Below, one piece after another: positions 29,199 to 35,311 of a DNA stretch of 55,446 bases (its first letter is position 1; each line of letters begins with the position of its first letter). The position numbers and the translations under genes are program-made. Below the pieces are notes generated by a model. The model did not search any database. It saw nothing but the letters and a program-made list of their open reading frames with translations, and was not told where the DNA came from. The DNA is from Opitutaceae bacterium (GTDB taxonomy: Bacteria; Verrucomicrobiota; Verrucomicrobiia; Opitutales; Opitutaceae): assembly GCA_016711225.1 (NCBI GenBank), contig JADJTK010000020.1, positions 1 to 55,446 on the forward strand, given 5' to 3'.

Positions 29199-29226
29199 TT
29201 AAGCGGGCTTAAGCTCGCGATTAAGC
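29199..29226 (-). promoter_or_regulatory. Three TTAAGC boxes about one helical turn apart, upstream of the terminase operon
   Basis: TTAAGC occurs at 29199, 29209 and 29221 in a 138-base gap before the gp27-like gene. Spacings of 10 and 12 bases put them on one face of the helix, as expected for a cooperative activator site. An AT-rich hexamer repeated three times in 28 bases is striking in this GC-rich phage. Role as a late-promoter activator site is inference. Confidence 0.4.
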
Positions 29227-29291
29227 GGGGTCCGAGGTGTTTGGCGGGGGATCGGGCAGGTTTTAGCGAGGGGGCCGCAAATCGCCGGCGT

Positions 29292-29555
29292 TTAGAGGCC
29301 GGCGGATGCGAGGGTCTGTTCGCCGGTCTCGGTGATGATCCACCGCGTGCCGGTGAGAGGGTTCTGGAGGGGGGCCACCAGCTTGCGGTCGGAGAGCTGG
29401 CGGAGCTCGGCGGTGGCGCGCTCCTCGGTGAGTTCCAGCCCAAGCTCGGACCGGGCGTGGGTGGCGAGGATGAAGGCGGTGAAACCGCGCTCGCCGGCCC
29501 GGCGCAGGCCTACGAGGAAGAGCTGGTGGAGAGTCTGGCGATCGCGGTCAGTCAT
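29292..29555 (-). CDS. Small winged-helix-like protein (87 aa)
   Basis: Intact frame MTDRDRQTLHQLFLVGLRRA to LTGTRWIITETGEQTLASAG. The middle ELTEERATAELRQLSDRKLV with APLQNPLTGTRWIITETG has the helix-helix-wing pattern of winged-helix DNA-binding domains. It starts five bases after the preceding gene's stop. It could be the activator that works on the adjacent TTAAGC boxes or a terminase accessory. No family is recognised. Confidence 0.5.
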   Translation of the reverse strand: MTDRDRQTLHQLFLVGLRRAGERGFTAFILATHARSELGLELTEERATAELRQLSDRKLVAPLQNPLTGTRWIITETGEQTLASAGL

Positions 29556-29976
29556 GGAGCTTCTTGGTTGTGGCGAGCAGTTCGATGGTGCGCTCCGGGA
29601 TGGCGTCGATGCGCACGTTCATGGCGGTATTCTGCTCGCGGATGAGCTGATAGATCTTCTCCCGCGACTGGGAGGAGGCCCCGGACATGTCGCGGAAACG
29701 CTGATCGACCTCAGTACGGTGTTCCCGGAAATCAGAGACCAGGCGCTGGTGATCGCCGATCGGCGTGAACTCGACATGGGCCTTCACCGCGAGCGGGGAC
29801 TGGAGTTCGACCTGCTGGGGCTCCCGCTCCGCGAATATCTCGCGGCGCAGCTCCTCGGCGAGGGCCTTGCGTCCGTCCTGGAATTTCTGGAGGAGGGCGA
29901 AGCCGATGAGCACGGCGACGATGAGAACGCCGACCGCGCCTGCGCCTACGCCTTCGATGGTGAGTTCTGCGAGCAT
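29548..29976 (-). CDS. Membrane-anchored coiled-coil protein (142 aa), lysis-module candidate
   Basis: Start at ATG 29976: MLAELTIEGVGAGAVGVLIV with one transmembrane helix (AVGVLIVAVLIGFALLQKF), then a charged coiled coil (EELRREIFAEREPQQVELQS, RTEVDQRFRDMSGASSQSRE, IPERTIELLATTKKLHD). An N-terminal anchor with an extended coil resembles the i-spanin or the gp25-type proteins near terminases of transposable phages. It lies with the lipoprotein-like gene upstream. Confidence 0.45.
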   Translation of the reverse strand: MLAELTIEGVGAGAVGVLIVAVLIGFALLQKFQDGRKALAEELRREIFAEREPQQVELQSPLAVKAHVEFTPIGDHQRLVSDFREHRTEVDQRFRDMSGASSQSREKIYQLIREQNTAMNVRIDAIPERTIELLATTKKLHD

Positions 29977-29984
29977 GGGGGAAA

Positions 29985-30899
29985 TCAGATCTGCTGGGCT
30001 TCGCGGAGCGCGGCGGTGTAGGCGGTGGTGGTGCCATCCTCGGGCGTGATCCACTCGGCCTTGATCCGCTCGACCTGGTCGACGATGCCGGGGGCTTTCT
30101 CGTGCACGGCTGTGACCACGTTGTGGAGGGCGGAACTAGCGTCCTTGGCCAGCGCCTTGGCCTTGCCGAGAGCGTAGGTGGAAATCGGTGAAGCGATGGC
30201 GGCTATCGCGGTGGCGGCGGGGGCGATGGCGGGCACGAGGCGGGCGAGCAGTGGCAGCACCTGGGCGGCGATCCACGCGCCAGCGGCGATCCAGATCCAG
30301 AACCATAGGCGCTCCCAGCGGCGGGCGGTGGCGTCACGCTCGCGGGCCCAGTCCAGCGCAGCGGCATCAGCCTTGTCGGCACGGGCGCGGGCGGCATCCG
30401 CGGCGACTACGGCGGCACGGAGGATGGCAGCAAATTCGCCGCTCTGCACTTCCAGTGCGGCGATGGCTTTCTCGCCGGCGGCCTGAAGGGTGGCGTTGGT
30501 GGAGCGGAGTTGGTCGACGGTCTGGCGCAGGGCGGCCAGTTCGTCCGGCGGAAGGGCGCCGCGGGCGGTATCGAGATCGGCCTTGGCGCCGGATAGTGTG
30601 GTGCGCAGGGAGTCGGCCACCTTGGACTGCTCGGCGACATGGCGGGAGAGCAGCTCAGCCATCGCGACCTTGACGTGGGCGGCATCGACCAGACCGGCCT
30701 TGGCGGCATCGACCTTGACCTCGGCCTGGGCAACCTTGGTGTCCGCCTTCTGGGCTTTGTCCGCCGGCGAGCCGACAAGGTCATGCCAGGCGGTGCGAGC
30801 TGTGGCGCAGCCGGAAAGGGAGAGCCCCACGACGACGAGGAGCAGGGCAACCACAAGCGCCACACCATTGGCGAAGTCGAGTTGAGTGGGGCGCCTCAT
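29985..30899 (-). CDS. Lipoprotein-type coiled-coil membrane protein (304 aa), lysis-module candidate
   Basis: ATG 30899 overlaps the preceding TGA (ATGA). The N-terminus has a hydrophobic signal and a lipobox-like LSGC (VALLLVVVGLSLSGCATART). A long Ala-rich coiled coil follows (KADTKVAQAEVKVDAAKAGL, LPPDELAALRQTVDQLRSTN) with a second hydrophobic region (RLWFWIWIAAGAWIAAQVLP...) and a C-terminal helix. The combination of lipid anchor, coil and a second membrane region could bridge the envelope like a unimolecular spanin. No enzymatic motif is seen. Confidence 0.45.
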   Translation of the reverse strand: MRRPTQLDFANGVALVVALLLVVVGLSLSGCATARTAWHDLVGSPADKAQKADTKVAQAEVKVDAAKAGLVDAAHVKVAMAELLSRHVAEQSKVADSLRTTLSGAKADLDTARGALPPDELAALRQTVDQLRSTNATLQAAGEKAIAALEVQSGEFAAILRAAVVAADAARARADKADAAALDWARERDATARRWERLWFWIWIAAGAWIAAQVLPLLARLVPAIAPAATAIAAIASPISTYALGKAKALAKDASSALHNVVTAVHEKAPGIVDQVERIKAEWITPEDGTTTAYTAALREAQQI

Positions 30900-31252
30900 C
30901 GGCGGCACCCCCGTTTGGTGTGGCGGTGGCCACGGGCCAGGACGGCATCCCAGCCGCCGAGAGCCCGGACAAAGGATTCCGCGAACTGGCAGGCGATCGC
31001 ATGCTCAAGGGCGATCCGCACGACCTTCTCGTGGTGGACGGGAAAGGTGAGCAAGACCATCTCGGGATGGTCGACCACGGTGTGGGCACCGGCGGCCAAG
31101 GCGACAAAGGTGACGGGCTGCAGGCCCGTGCCAGCACGGCCGGCGAGCAGCTCGGAGAGGCGCGCTTTGCAGGCGGGCGACTTCGGCGGCAGTCTCGGTG
31201 GGTGTCGGGGCCTGGCGTCGGGGGACGTGGGCTGTGCGGCAGTGGTGAGCAC
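30896..31252 (-). CDS. Hypothetical late-region protein (118 aa)
   Basis: Intact frame from ATG 31252 to TGA 30898-30896, coupled to the lipoprotein-like gene. Recognisable stretches are LLAGRAGTGLQPVTFVALAA, GAHTVVDHPEMVLLTFPVHH and LEHAIACQFAESFVRALGGW. The His-rich region lacks an obvious amidase or lysozyme motif. By position it could be a lysis or lysis-regulation gene. Family unknown. Confidence 0.4.
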   Translation of the reverse strand: MLTTAAQPTSPDARPRHPPRLPPKSPACKARLSELLAGRAGTGLQPVTFVALAAGAHTVVDHPEMVLLTFPVHHEKVVRIALEHAIACQFAESFVRALGGWDAVLARGHRHTKRGCRR

Positions 31253-31360
31253 GCCGCGATGATGCCACAGCGGGAGGGAAACACCTACCCCTGGAGTCCG
31301 TGCTCTCGCTACAGTCAGGGCATTTTCAGCTGTAGACCGCAGCGAAGGCTCGTGGGACGC

Positions 31361-31579
31361 TCAACGCTCGACTGCGGGAGCGCCGATGGTGATAACGGTG
31401 TTGCCGTGCACCTCGATCACCGTAGCGCGCCGGGCAACGAGCGCCGAGGCGAAGCCCGCCACGAAGAGCGCCGCGCCGAAGAGCAGTAGGGCTTCCACCG
31501 GGAATCCCACCTCTCGCGGCTTGTGGATGCATCCGCGAACCGGTTCGGGCTGCGGGGCCGGTGTATTCGATACGCTCAT
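31361..31579 (-). CDS. Small membrane protein (72 aa)
   Basis: ATG 31579 opens MSVSNTPAPQPEPVRGCIHK. A single hydrophobic helix is seen (ALLLFGAALFVAGFASALVA), then a short beta tail (TVIEVHGNTVITIGAPAVER). It is followed by a 107-base gap before the next gene. Holin or membrane accessory candidate. Confidence 0.45.
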   Translation of the reverse strand: MSVSNTPAPQPEPVRGCIHKPREVGFPVEALLLFGAALFVAGFASALVARRATVIEVHGNTVITIGAPAVER

Positions 31580-31619
31580 GTCGCACCGGTAACACTCGCG
31601 GCGGGTTTGACAACAGAAA

Positions 31620-31652
31620 GCCCCGCGGAGCGCGGTGCGCTCAACGCGGGGC
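31620..31652 (-). terminator. Rho-independent-type terminator after the zinc-ribbon membrane gene
   Basis: On the minus strand GCCCCGCG (31652-31645) pairs with CGCGGGGC (31627-31620), and an inner GAGCGC/GCGCTC pair extends the stem to about 14 bp. TTTCTGTT follows. It ends the short leftward transcript of the regulator and zinc-ribbon genes. Confidence 0.65.
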
Positions 31653-31669
31653 CGGGGGCAGCGGAGAGT

Positions 31670-31994
31670 CTAGCGATCGAAGTGCGACTGGCAGTGCGGG
31701 CAGATCTGCGAGGTCTTTTCCACGCGGTTTCCGCAGCGGCTGCAGATCGTCTTCTTCGACATTTGGCTGCCGATGACGAGTGCAGCCAGGCCGCAAAGCG
31801 TGCCGATGGGGAAGATCCAGATGACGAGCAGCCCAAGCAGCTGCACGAGCGCGCCCGCTCCGGCGAACTCGGACTTGGTCTTCTTGCGGGCGGGAGCTTT
31901 GGTAGGGGCTCCGCAGATGGCGGAGTATTCGATGGTAGGCGAAAGCCATGGTGCGCCCAGCGTCGCCCACGACCTTCTTGACCGGTTTGGGCAA
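31670..31994 (-). CDS. Membrane protein with C-terminal zinc ribbon (about 107 aa), one frameshift
   Basis: TTG start at 31994 (MPKPVKKVVGDAGRTMAFA), adjacent to the stop of the preceding gene. The frame changes near 31930 to SAICGAPTKAPARKKTKSEF, two hydrophobic helices (LVQLLGLLVIWIFPIGTLCG and LAALVIGSQM) and a four-Cys ribbon CSRCGNRVEKTSQICPHCQS (residues about 85-105). Likely a small membrane protein sensing or binding metal. Similar tiny zinc-ribbon membrane proteins occur as phage or host accessory genes. Role unknown. Confidence 0.5.
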
Positions 31995-32393
31995 CTACAA
32001 CCGAGCGGAACTTTTGGCCCGCAGCACCACCAGCGGGCCGGGGTCCGCCAGATGGGCGGCAATTAGCGCCTCGAGGTAAGCGTTGCGTGAGAGCTTGCAG
32101 CGTCGGGCCCCACGGGCGGCCAGCCGGCCGGTGGAGGCCGTGAGAGTGCAGGCGAGCAGCGACCGAGAGAGTCGTGCCTGAGCGAGCACTTCCGCCAGCA
32201 CCGCCGGGGTGATGGCGTCGTTGCGTACGAGGTAGCCCACCAGCGTCGAGAGCGGTATACCGAGCTCCCGCCCGCTGCGCTGCACTGCGGCGGCGAGATC
32301 GGGCCGGATGCGCAGGTTGGGTTTTGTCGATGCCACGCGGCGACGGTGCGTCTCGGCGGCCGCCCCCCGCAATTTCGGGCTCGTCCCCACCAT
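31995..32393 (-). CDS. Ribbon-helix-helix-like regulator (132 aa)
   Basis: Start set at ATG 32393 (MVGTSPKLRGAAAETHRRRV). KPNLRIRPDLAAAVQRSGRE with LGIPLSTLVGYLVRNDAI has the strand-helix-helix character of Arc/MetJ-type DNA-binding proteins. A second similar unit is near the end (RRCKLSRNAYLEALIAAHLA). It sits beside the lysogeny switch and opens a leftward transcript, so it may be an activator or secondary repressor. The open frame continues upstream to 32600 but loses protein character. Confidence 0.5.
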   Translation of the reverse strand: MVGTSPKLRGAAAETHRRRVASTKPNLRIRPDLAAAVQRSGRELGIPLSTLVGYLVRNDAITPAVLAEVLAQARLSRSLLACTLTASTGRLAARGARRCKLSRNAYLEALIAAHLADPGPLVVLRAKSSARL

Positions 32394-32415
32394 AGGGACA
32401 GGAAATATCAGCAGG

Positions 32416-32461
32416 CCGACAGAACGTCGGACGGAGGATGTCTCACCCTCAATGTTAGGGT
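32416..32461. promoter_or_regulatory. Two short inverted repeats in the divergent gap 32394-32542
   Basis: CCGAC-n5-GTCGG occupies 32416-32430 and ACCCT-n7-AGGGT occupies 32445-32461. Both are perfect 5-bp arms with 5-7-base spacers, upstream of the ribbon-helix-helix gene on one side and the 32543 gene on the other. Operator sites are the likeliest reading. No clear promoter hexamers are seen. Confidence 0.35.
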
Positions 32462-32542
32462 CGGGATGTTCGGCAGGCTGTTGGCTGGCCCGTTGCCCAG
32501 CAGCTCGAGTGAGATGGAGCGGGCAAAACCCACGCCCCAACC

Positions 32543-32830
32543 ATGCCCATCCACTACCGTCCAACCGGCGGCTACTATCGGCGCGCCATCCGCGCAGCAA
32601 CCAGCCAAGTTGAACTTGAAGAAATTGCCTTCGCGCTCGTGCGCGAAACCGAGAACCTTCGCACCTGGGCGCGGGCCCTCGGCTTCACTCCACCCCACTT
32701 CGAGGTGACGCCCGCAGAGGCCGCCGACAGGGGCGGCGAGATAATCGCCATCGAGGCAGCAATCAACCAGTGCTCTGTCCGTGCCTATGGGGCTGAGCTA
32801 ATTGAGCCCGTGGCACGAGGACAACGGTAG
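32543..32830 (+). CDS. Small hypothetical protein (95 aa) convergent with the repressor
   Basis: ATG 32543 opens MPIHYRPTGGYYRRAIRAAT, then SQVELEEIAFALVRETENLR and DRGGEIIAIEAAINQCSVRA. The composition is that of a real acidic helical protein. Its last 68 bases overlap the 3' end of the repressor gene on the other strand, so the two transcripts would be antisense to each other. Unknown family. Possible role in lysogeny, since it would be expressed rightward from beside the switch. Confidence 0.5.
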   Translation: MPIHYRPTGGYYRRAIRAATSQVELEEIAFALVRETENLRTWARALGFTPPHFEVTPAEAADRGGEIIAIEAAINQCSVRAYGAELIEPVARGQR

Positions 32831-33302
32831 CCGGTCTGCGCTTGGGTTCCGGCAGACCCTGCGACCAGCGCTCCGGCGGGCGCAAGTGCTGCTCCGCCTG
32901 CTCCCGGAGCCAGCCCAAGCGGCCGACGTCACCCTTGGTGGCTGCGATCGACCGCTCCACCTGCGTGCGTATTTGGTCCGACAATTCAGCGGCTTCTCCT
33001 TCCTGCGATTCTTCTGGAGTCACTTCACGAAGCGGAGCGTAGCGACCCCGAGGTTCACCGACGGCGGGTTCCTCATGCTCTTTTTGTACATTCTGAGAAG
33101 TGGCTTTCGGGAGCATCCCATGCATCTGGGCTAACACCCGCGCCGATGGCAATTTCAGCCCGGCTTCGATGTGGGAGATGTAGTTCCGGGAGAGGAGCAA
33201 CTTGGTTGCTAGCTCCGACTGCGTGAGGCCGCCAAGCGCACGGCGCAAGGCACGAGATAACTCGGCGGGGTTGCTCAATTTTTCCATTTTGCTCGTTGAC
33301 AT
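32763..33302 (-). CDS. XRE-family phage repressor (179 aa)
   Basis: ATG 33302 (MSTSKMEKLSNPAELSRALR); an AGAGAG ribosome site lies just upstream inside the dyad. The helix-turn-helix is LTQSELATKLLLSRNYISHI, then EAGLKLPSARVLAQMHGM, a classic XRE domain (residues about 25-65). The C-terminal half is charged and flexible (EESQEGEAAELSDQIRTQVE), without a peptidase domain, so induction is not by LexA-style self-cleavage. Divergent from the Ner-like gene; the lysogeny repressor by position. Confidence 0.75.
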   Translation of the reverse strand: MSTSKMEKLSNPAELSRALRRALGGLTQSELATKLLLSRNYISHIEAGLKLPSARVLAQMHGMLPKATSQNVQKEHEEPAVGEPRGRYAPLREVTPEESQEGEAAELSDQIRTQVERSIAATKGDVGRLGWLREQAEQHLRPPERWSQGLPEPKRRPATVVLVPRAQLAQPHRHGQSTG

Positions 33303-33345
33303 TTGCTCTCTTAGGCCAACAGTCGTTGGCTATAGAGAGCACCCC
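33296..33345. promoter_or_regulatory. Central operator: 36-bp nested dyad whose outer arms are the ribosome sites of both divergent genes
   Basis: 33305-33311 GCTCTCT pairs with 33334-33340 AGAGAGC, and 33315-33320 GCCAAC pairs with 33325-33330 GTTGGC, both around the same centre (33322.5). The repressor ATG is three bases from the left arm and the Ner-like ATG six bases from the right arm. AGAGAG is thus the likely Shine-Dalgarno sequence in both directions. A perfect TTGACA is at 33296-33301 but has no good -10 at 17 bases. TATAG at 33331 is another candidate. Promoter positions stay uncertain. Confidence 0.7.
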
Positions 33346-33537
33346 ATGACCCAATTAGTCAAACATTTCCCTCTTTCGGTGAAGATGGCCCTGCTCAAAC
33401 GAGGCATGTCTGTGACCTCCCTCGCCCGCGCCGTGAGGCGCAACCGGAGCACGGTTTCAACATCGATTCACTCCGAACGTTATCCCCGGACCCGCGAGGC
33501 AGTCGCCCGTCACCTGAACCTTGAGATCGCGGCATGA
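33346..33537 (+). CDS. ner: Ner-like/Cro-type early regulator (63 aa)
   Basis: ATG 33346 opens MTQLVKHFPLSVKMALLKRG, then MSVTSLARAVRRNRSTVSTS and RTREAVARHLNLEIAA. A short single helix-turn-helix protein as first early gene opposite the repressor is the position of Mu Ner, which turns down both early and repressor transcription. Stop overlaps the next ATG (ATGA). Confidence 0.7.
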   Translation: MTQLVKHFPLSVKMALLKRGMSVTSLARAVRRNRSTVSTSIHSERYPRTREAVARHLNLEIAA

Positions 33538-33752
33538 ACACTCCAGCCCGTCAGTTCCTCGTCGATTTCGTTCTCGGTCACGCCGATTCAGAGCCCCTTG
33601 CGATTCGGGTTAAACTGTACCGAGCGCTCGCCTCAGAGCTCCCAGGATCCTGCCCCGAGTACACCGCGCTCACCCAGGCAGCAGATGCCCTCGAAGATGC
33701 CGAGGCCCGCACCGAGCAGCTGCTCCTCAACCTGCGCGGAGGTGCCCGATGA
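33534..33752 (+). CDS. Early hypothetical protein (72 aa)
   Basis: Coupled by ATGA to both neighbours. Reads MNTPARQFLVDFVLGHADSE, YRALASELPGSCPEYTALTQ, AADALEDAEARTEQLLLNLR. An all-helical protein with an acidic second half. No family recognised. Confidence 0.55.
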   Translation: MNTPARQFLVDFVLGHADSEPLAIRVKLYRALASELPGSCPEYTALTQAADALEDAEARTEQLLLNLRGGAR

Positions 33753-33985
33753 AGGCGAACGGCCCATTCTCCATATTGGTATTTCCAGGGCACCCCAATC
33801 GCCGGGGTGGGGCAATCGTATGCTGGTGCTGCGAGGAGCTTGCTCCCGTCACCACTGACTGCGAGCTGGACGAATCCCTTTGCCGGCCGTGCGCGATCCA
33901 GATGCGCCATGCCGGCCGCGTGTTGCGGGCTGCCGGATTCGCGGGAGTGGGACCGGATATCGGCGCCCACGGAGGTGCCCGATGA
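33749..33985 (+). CDS. Small zinc-ribbon-like protein (78 aa)
   Basis: Reads MKANGPFSILVFPGHPNRRG, then CWCCEELAPVTTDCELDESL with CRPCAIQMRHAGRVLRAAGF. The CxCC...CxxC pattern can bind one zinc, and a basic tail follows. ATGA-coupled to both neighbours. Similar tiny Cys-rich proteins in early phage operons often bind host enzymes or nucleic acid. Function not known. Confidence 0.5.
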   Translation: MKANGPFSILVFPGHPNRRGGAIVCWCCEELAPVTTDCELDESLCRPCAIQMRHAGRVLRAAGFAGVGPDIGAHGGAR

Positions 33986-34269
33986 CCTCCCGCTCCTTTC
34001 TTCTCGTGCTGGCCGCAGTGTCCGGCACCCCGCTGCTTGCGGCCGGGCTGATCGCCTGCTGCCCCAGCACCGCCGCGGCGGTGATCGCCTGCCTCGCCCT
34101 GGCCGCCGGCGGTATGCTCGGCGCCGTGGTTGGCGTCTCCCAGATCTCCGCCGCGCTGCCGGGGGCGAAGGGCCAAGTGCCCAGCCCCAACGGCGAAGTG
34201 GACATCGAAACCCGCGCCGCCATCGGCGATGCCATCCAACAACTCAACACCCAGAGGGCGAACTCATGA
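33982..34269 (+). CDS. Early membrane protein with two hydrophobic helices (95 aa)
   Basis: ATGA-coupled start at 33982. Helices MTSRSFLLVLAAVSGTPLLA and AAAVIACLALAAGGMLGAVV lie in the first half, and a soluble tail (GEVDIETRAAIGDAIQQLNT) follows. Possible superinfection exclusion or membrane-targeted accessory protein, a guess from expression timing and topology. Confidence 0.45.
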   Translation: MTSRSFLLVLAAVSGTPLLAAGLIACCPSTAAAVIACLALAAGGMLGAVVGVSQISAALPGAKGQVPSPNGEVDIETRAAIGDAIQQLNTQRANS

Positions 34270-34605
34270 GCAAAAATCGTCGAGCCAGCCTTCGTCGTCT
34301 GCCCCAGGCGAAAACGCCACAAGGAAAAGCCCAAGCCCGGTCTCACGAGCGCTCTGCGCGCACCTTTCGATCTCTGGCCGAAGCGCAGTCCTTTCTTGGC
34401 GGGAAACGCGGGCGGCTGATCCCTCTATCTCGTACGGCAACTGTTCTGCGATCGTCACCGCTCGCTCAGCCGCTTCCTCCGGTGAAGGCGCAAAAAGGAA
34501 AAGCAGTAGGTAAGCGGACTGCACATCCCAGTATTTTGGGTGCGCCGTCGAAGGACGCACGGGCAACTCGCATCGAAAAAGGATCTGCGGGGTTGGGGTA
34601 CTCAT
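34264..34605 (-). CDS. Antisense accessory (moron-type) gene inside the early operon, 113 aa
   Basis: ATG 34605 to TGA 34266-34264 reads MSTPTPQILFRCELPVRPST, HPKYWDVQSAYLLLFLFAPS, PEEAAERAVTIAEQLPYEIE and GLGLFLVAFSPGADDEGWLD. The balanced composition with alternating helix and strand (LLLFLFAPSPEEAAERAVTI) is that of a small alpha/beta protein. It is the only leftward gene among about 20 rightward ones, so it must have its own promoter. It could be expressed in the lysogen. Family not recognised; anti-phage or anti-host function is speculation. Confidence 0.55.
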   Translation of the reverse strand: MSTPTPQILFRCELPVRPSTAHPKYWDVQSAYLLLFLFAPSPEEAAERAVTIAEQLPYEIEGSAARVSRQERTALRPEIERCAQSARETGLGLFLVAFSPGADDEGWLDDFCS

Positions 34606-34667
34606 GCACCACCAACGATGCAAAGCGCGGCCTGCGAGCCAAGCGCAACGGGAGGGCCTCCTCATGA
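34266..34667 (+). CDS. Very basic early ORF (133 aa), overlapped by an antisense gene
   Basis: Start (ATGA with the membrane gene) and stop (TGA overlapping the next ATG at 34664) both couple to the operon, which supports translation. The protein is Lys/Arg/Ser-rich (MSKNRRASLRRLPQAKTPQG, AHPSILGAPSKDARATRIEK) and looks like a shadow frame. The minus strand over 34264-34605 encodes a far more natural protein. One reading is that an insertion carrying the antisense gene extended a small basic early gene. Confidence 0.35.
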   Translation: MSKNRRASLRRLPQAKTPQGKAQARSHERSARTFRSLAEAQSFLGGKRGRLIPLSRTATVLRSSPLAQPLPPVKAQKGKAVGKRTAHPSILGAPSKDARATRIEKGSAGLGYSCTTNDAKRGLRAKRNGRASS

Positions 34668-34930
34668 TGACCCCCGGCCGTATCGCCATTGCCCACCGCC
34701 AAGCCGCGCTGGAGCACAGCACAGCCCAGCAGCTGGCCCGTGAGTCCCGTTGCCCCGTGCAAGAGCAGGTTTTCCACCGCTCCGCCATCTACCACGGCCG
34801 GGCCTATCACCGCAGCGTGACCGAGGCCCAGCAACTGGCCGTCGCCCGTAACCTGCGCCTGGGCGGTACGGGCGGGCAGTTGCCCGCCAACTACCATGGC
34901 GATTCCCAGATCTCCGCGCCCCGGCGCTGA
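34664..34930 (+). CDS. Early hypothetical protein (88 aa)
   Basis: ATG 34664 overlaps the previous TGA. Reads MMTPGRIAIAHRQAALEHST, AQQLARESRCPVQEQVFHRS and SVTEAQQLAVARNLRLGGTG. A helical, His- and Arg-rich protein without a recognised family. Confidence 0.45.
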   Translation: MMTPGRIAIAHRQAALEHSTAQQLARESRCPVQEQVFHRSAIYHGRAYHRSVTEAQQLAVARNLRLGGTGGQLPANYHGDSQISAPRR

Positions 34931-34948
34931 CTTCAGTCTTCCTTCCCT

Positions 34949-35311
34949 TTGCCCTCCGCCTCTCCAGTCCAGTCCGCCGATTTCGAGCTCTTGCAGGACC
35001 AGCTCGACTTCTTGTTGCCCCGGAAGCCGATGCTCCGTGCCGACGAAGTGGCGAAGGCGCTGGGGTAATGATCGCACGATCCACCGGATGTTCGAGGATG
35101 GGCAATTGGCCGGGCACGAGCTCAACGCCGCCACCGGCCAGCGCCAGCACCGCCGCTACCGTCGCGACGCCGTGATCCTATATCTGGCAAGGACGGCCAA
35201 CTACGCCGCCGGCGATATCCCCGCACGCGTCCTCGAGGTAATCGCCAACCTCCCAACCTCCGACAAAGCCCGCATCTATCACGCCACCGGCAAGACGCTC
35301 CCCTCTCATGA
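34949..35311 (+). CDS. MerR/excisionase-type helix-turn-helix protein, frameshifted
   Basis: Probable TTG start at 34949 (PSASPVQSADFELLQDQLDF, then LRADEVAKALG). A one-base error at about 35067 leads to NDRTIHRMFEDGQLAGHELN and GQRQHRRYRRDAVILYLART. LxxDEVAxxLxxxxRTIxRMxxxGxLxGHEL is the winged helix of MerR/AlpA-type proteins. A second compensating shift near the end would give the stop at 35311 that overlaps the next ATG (ATGA); without it the frame runs to 35594. A regulator or DNA-bending accessory for transposition. Confidence 0.5.
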
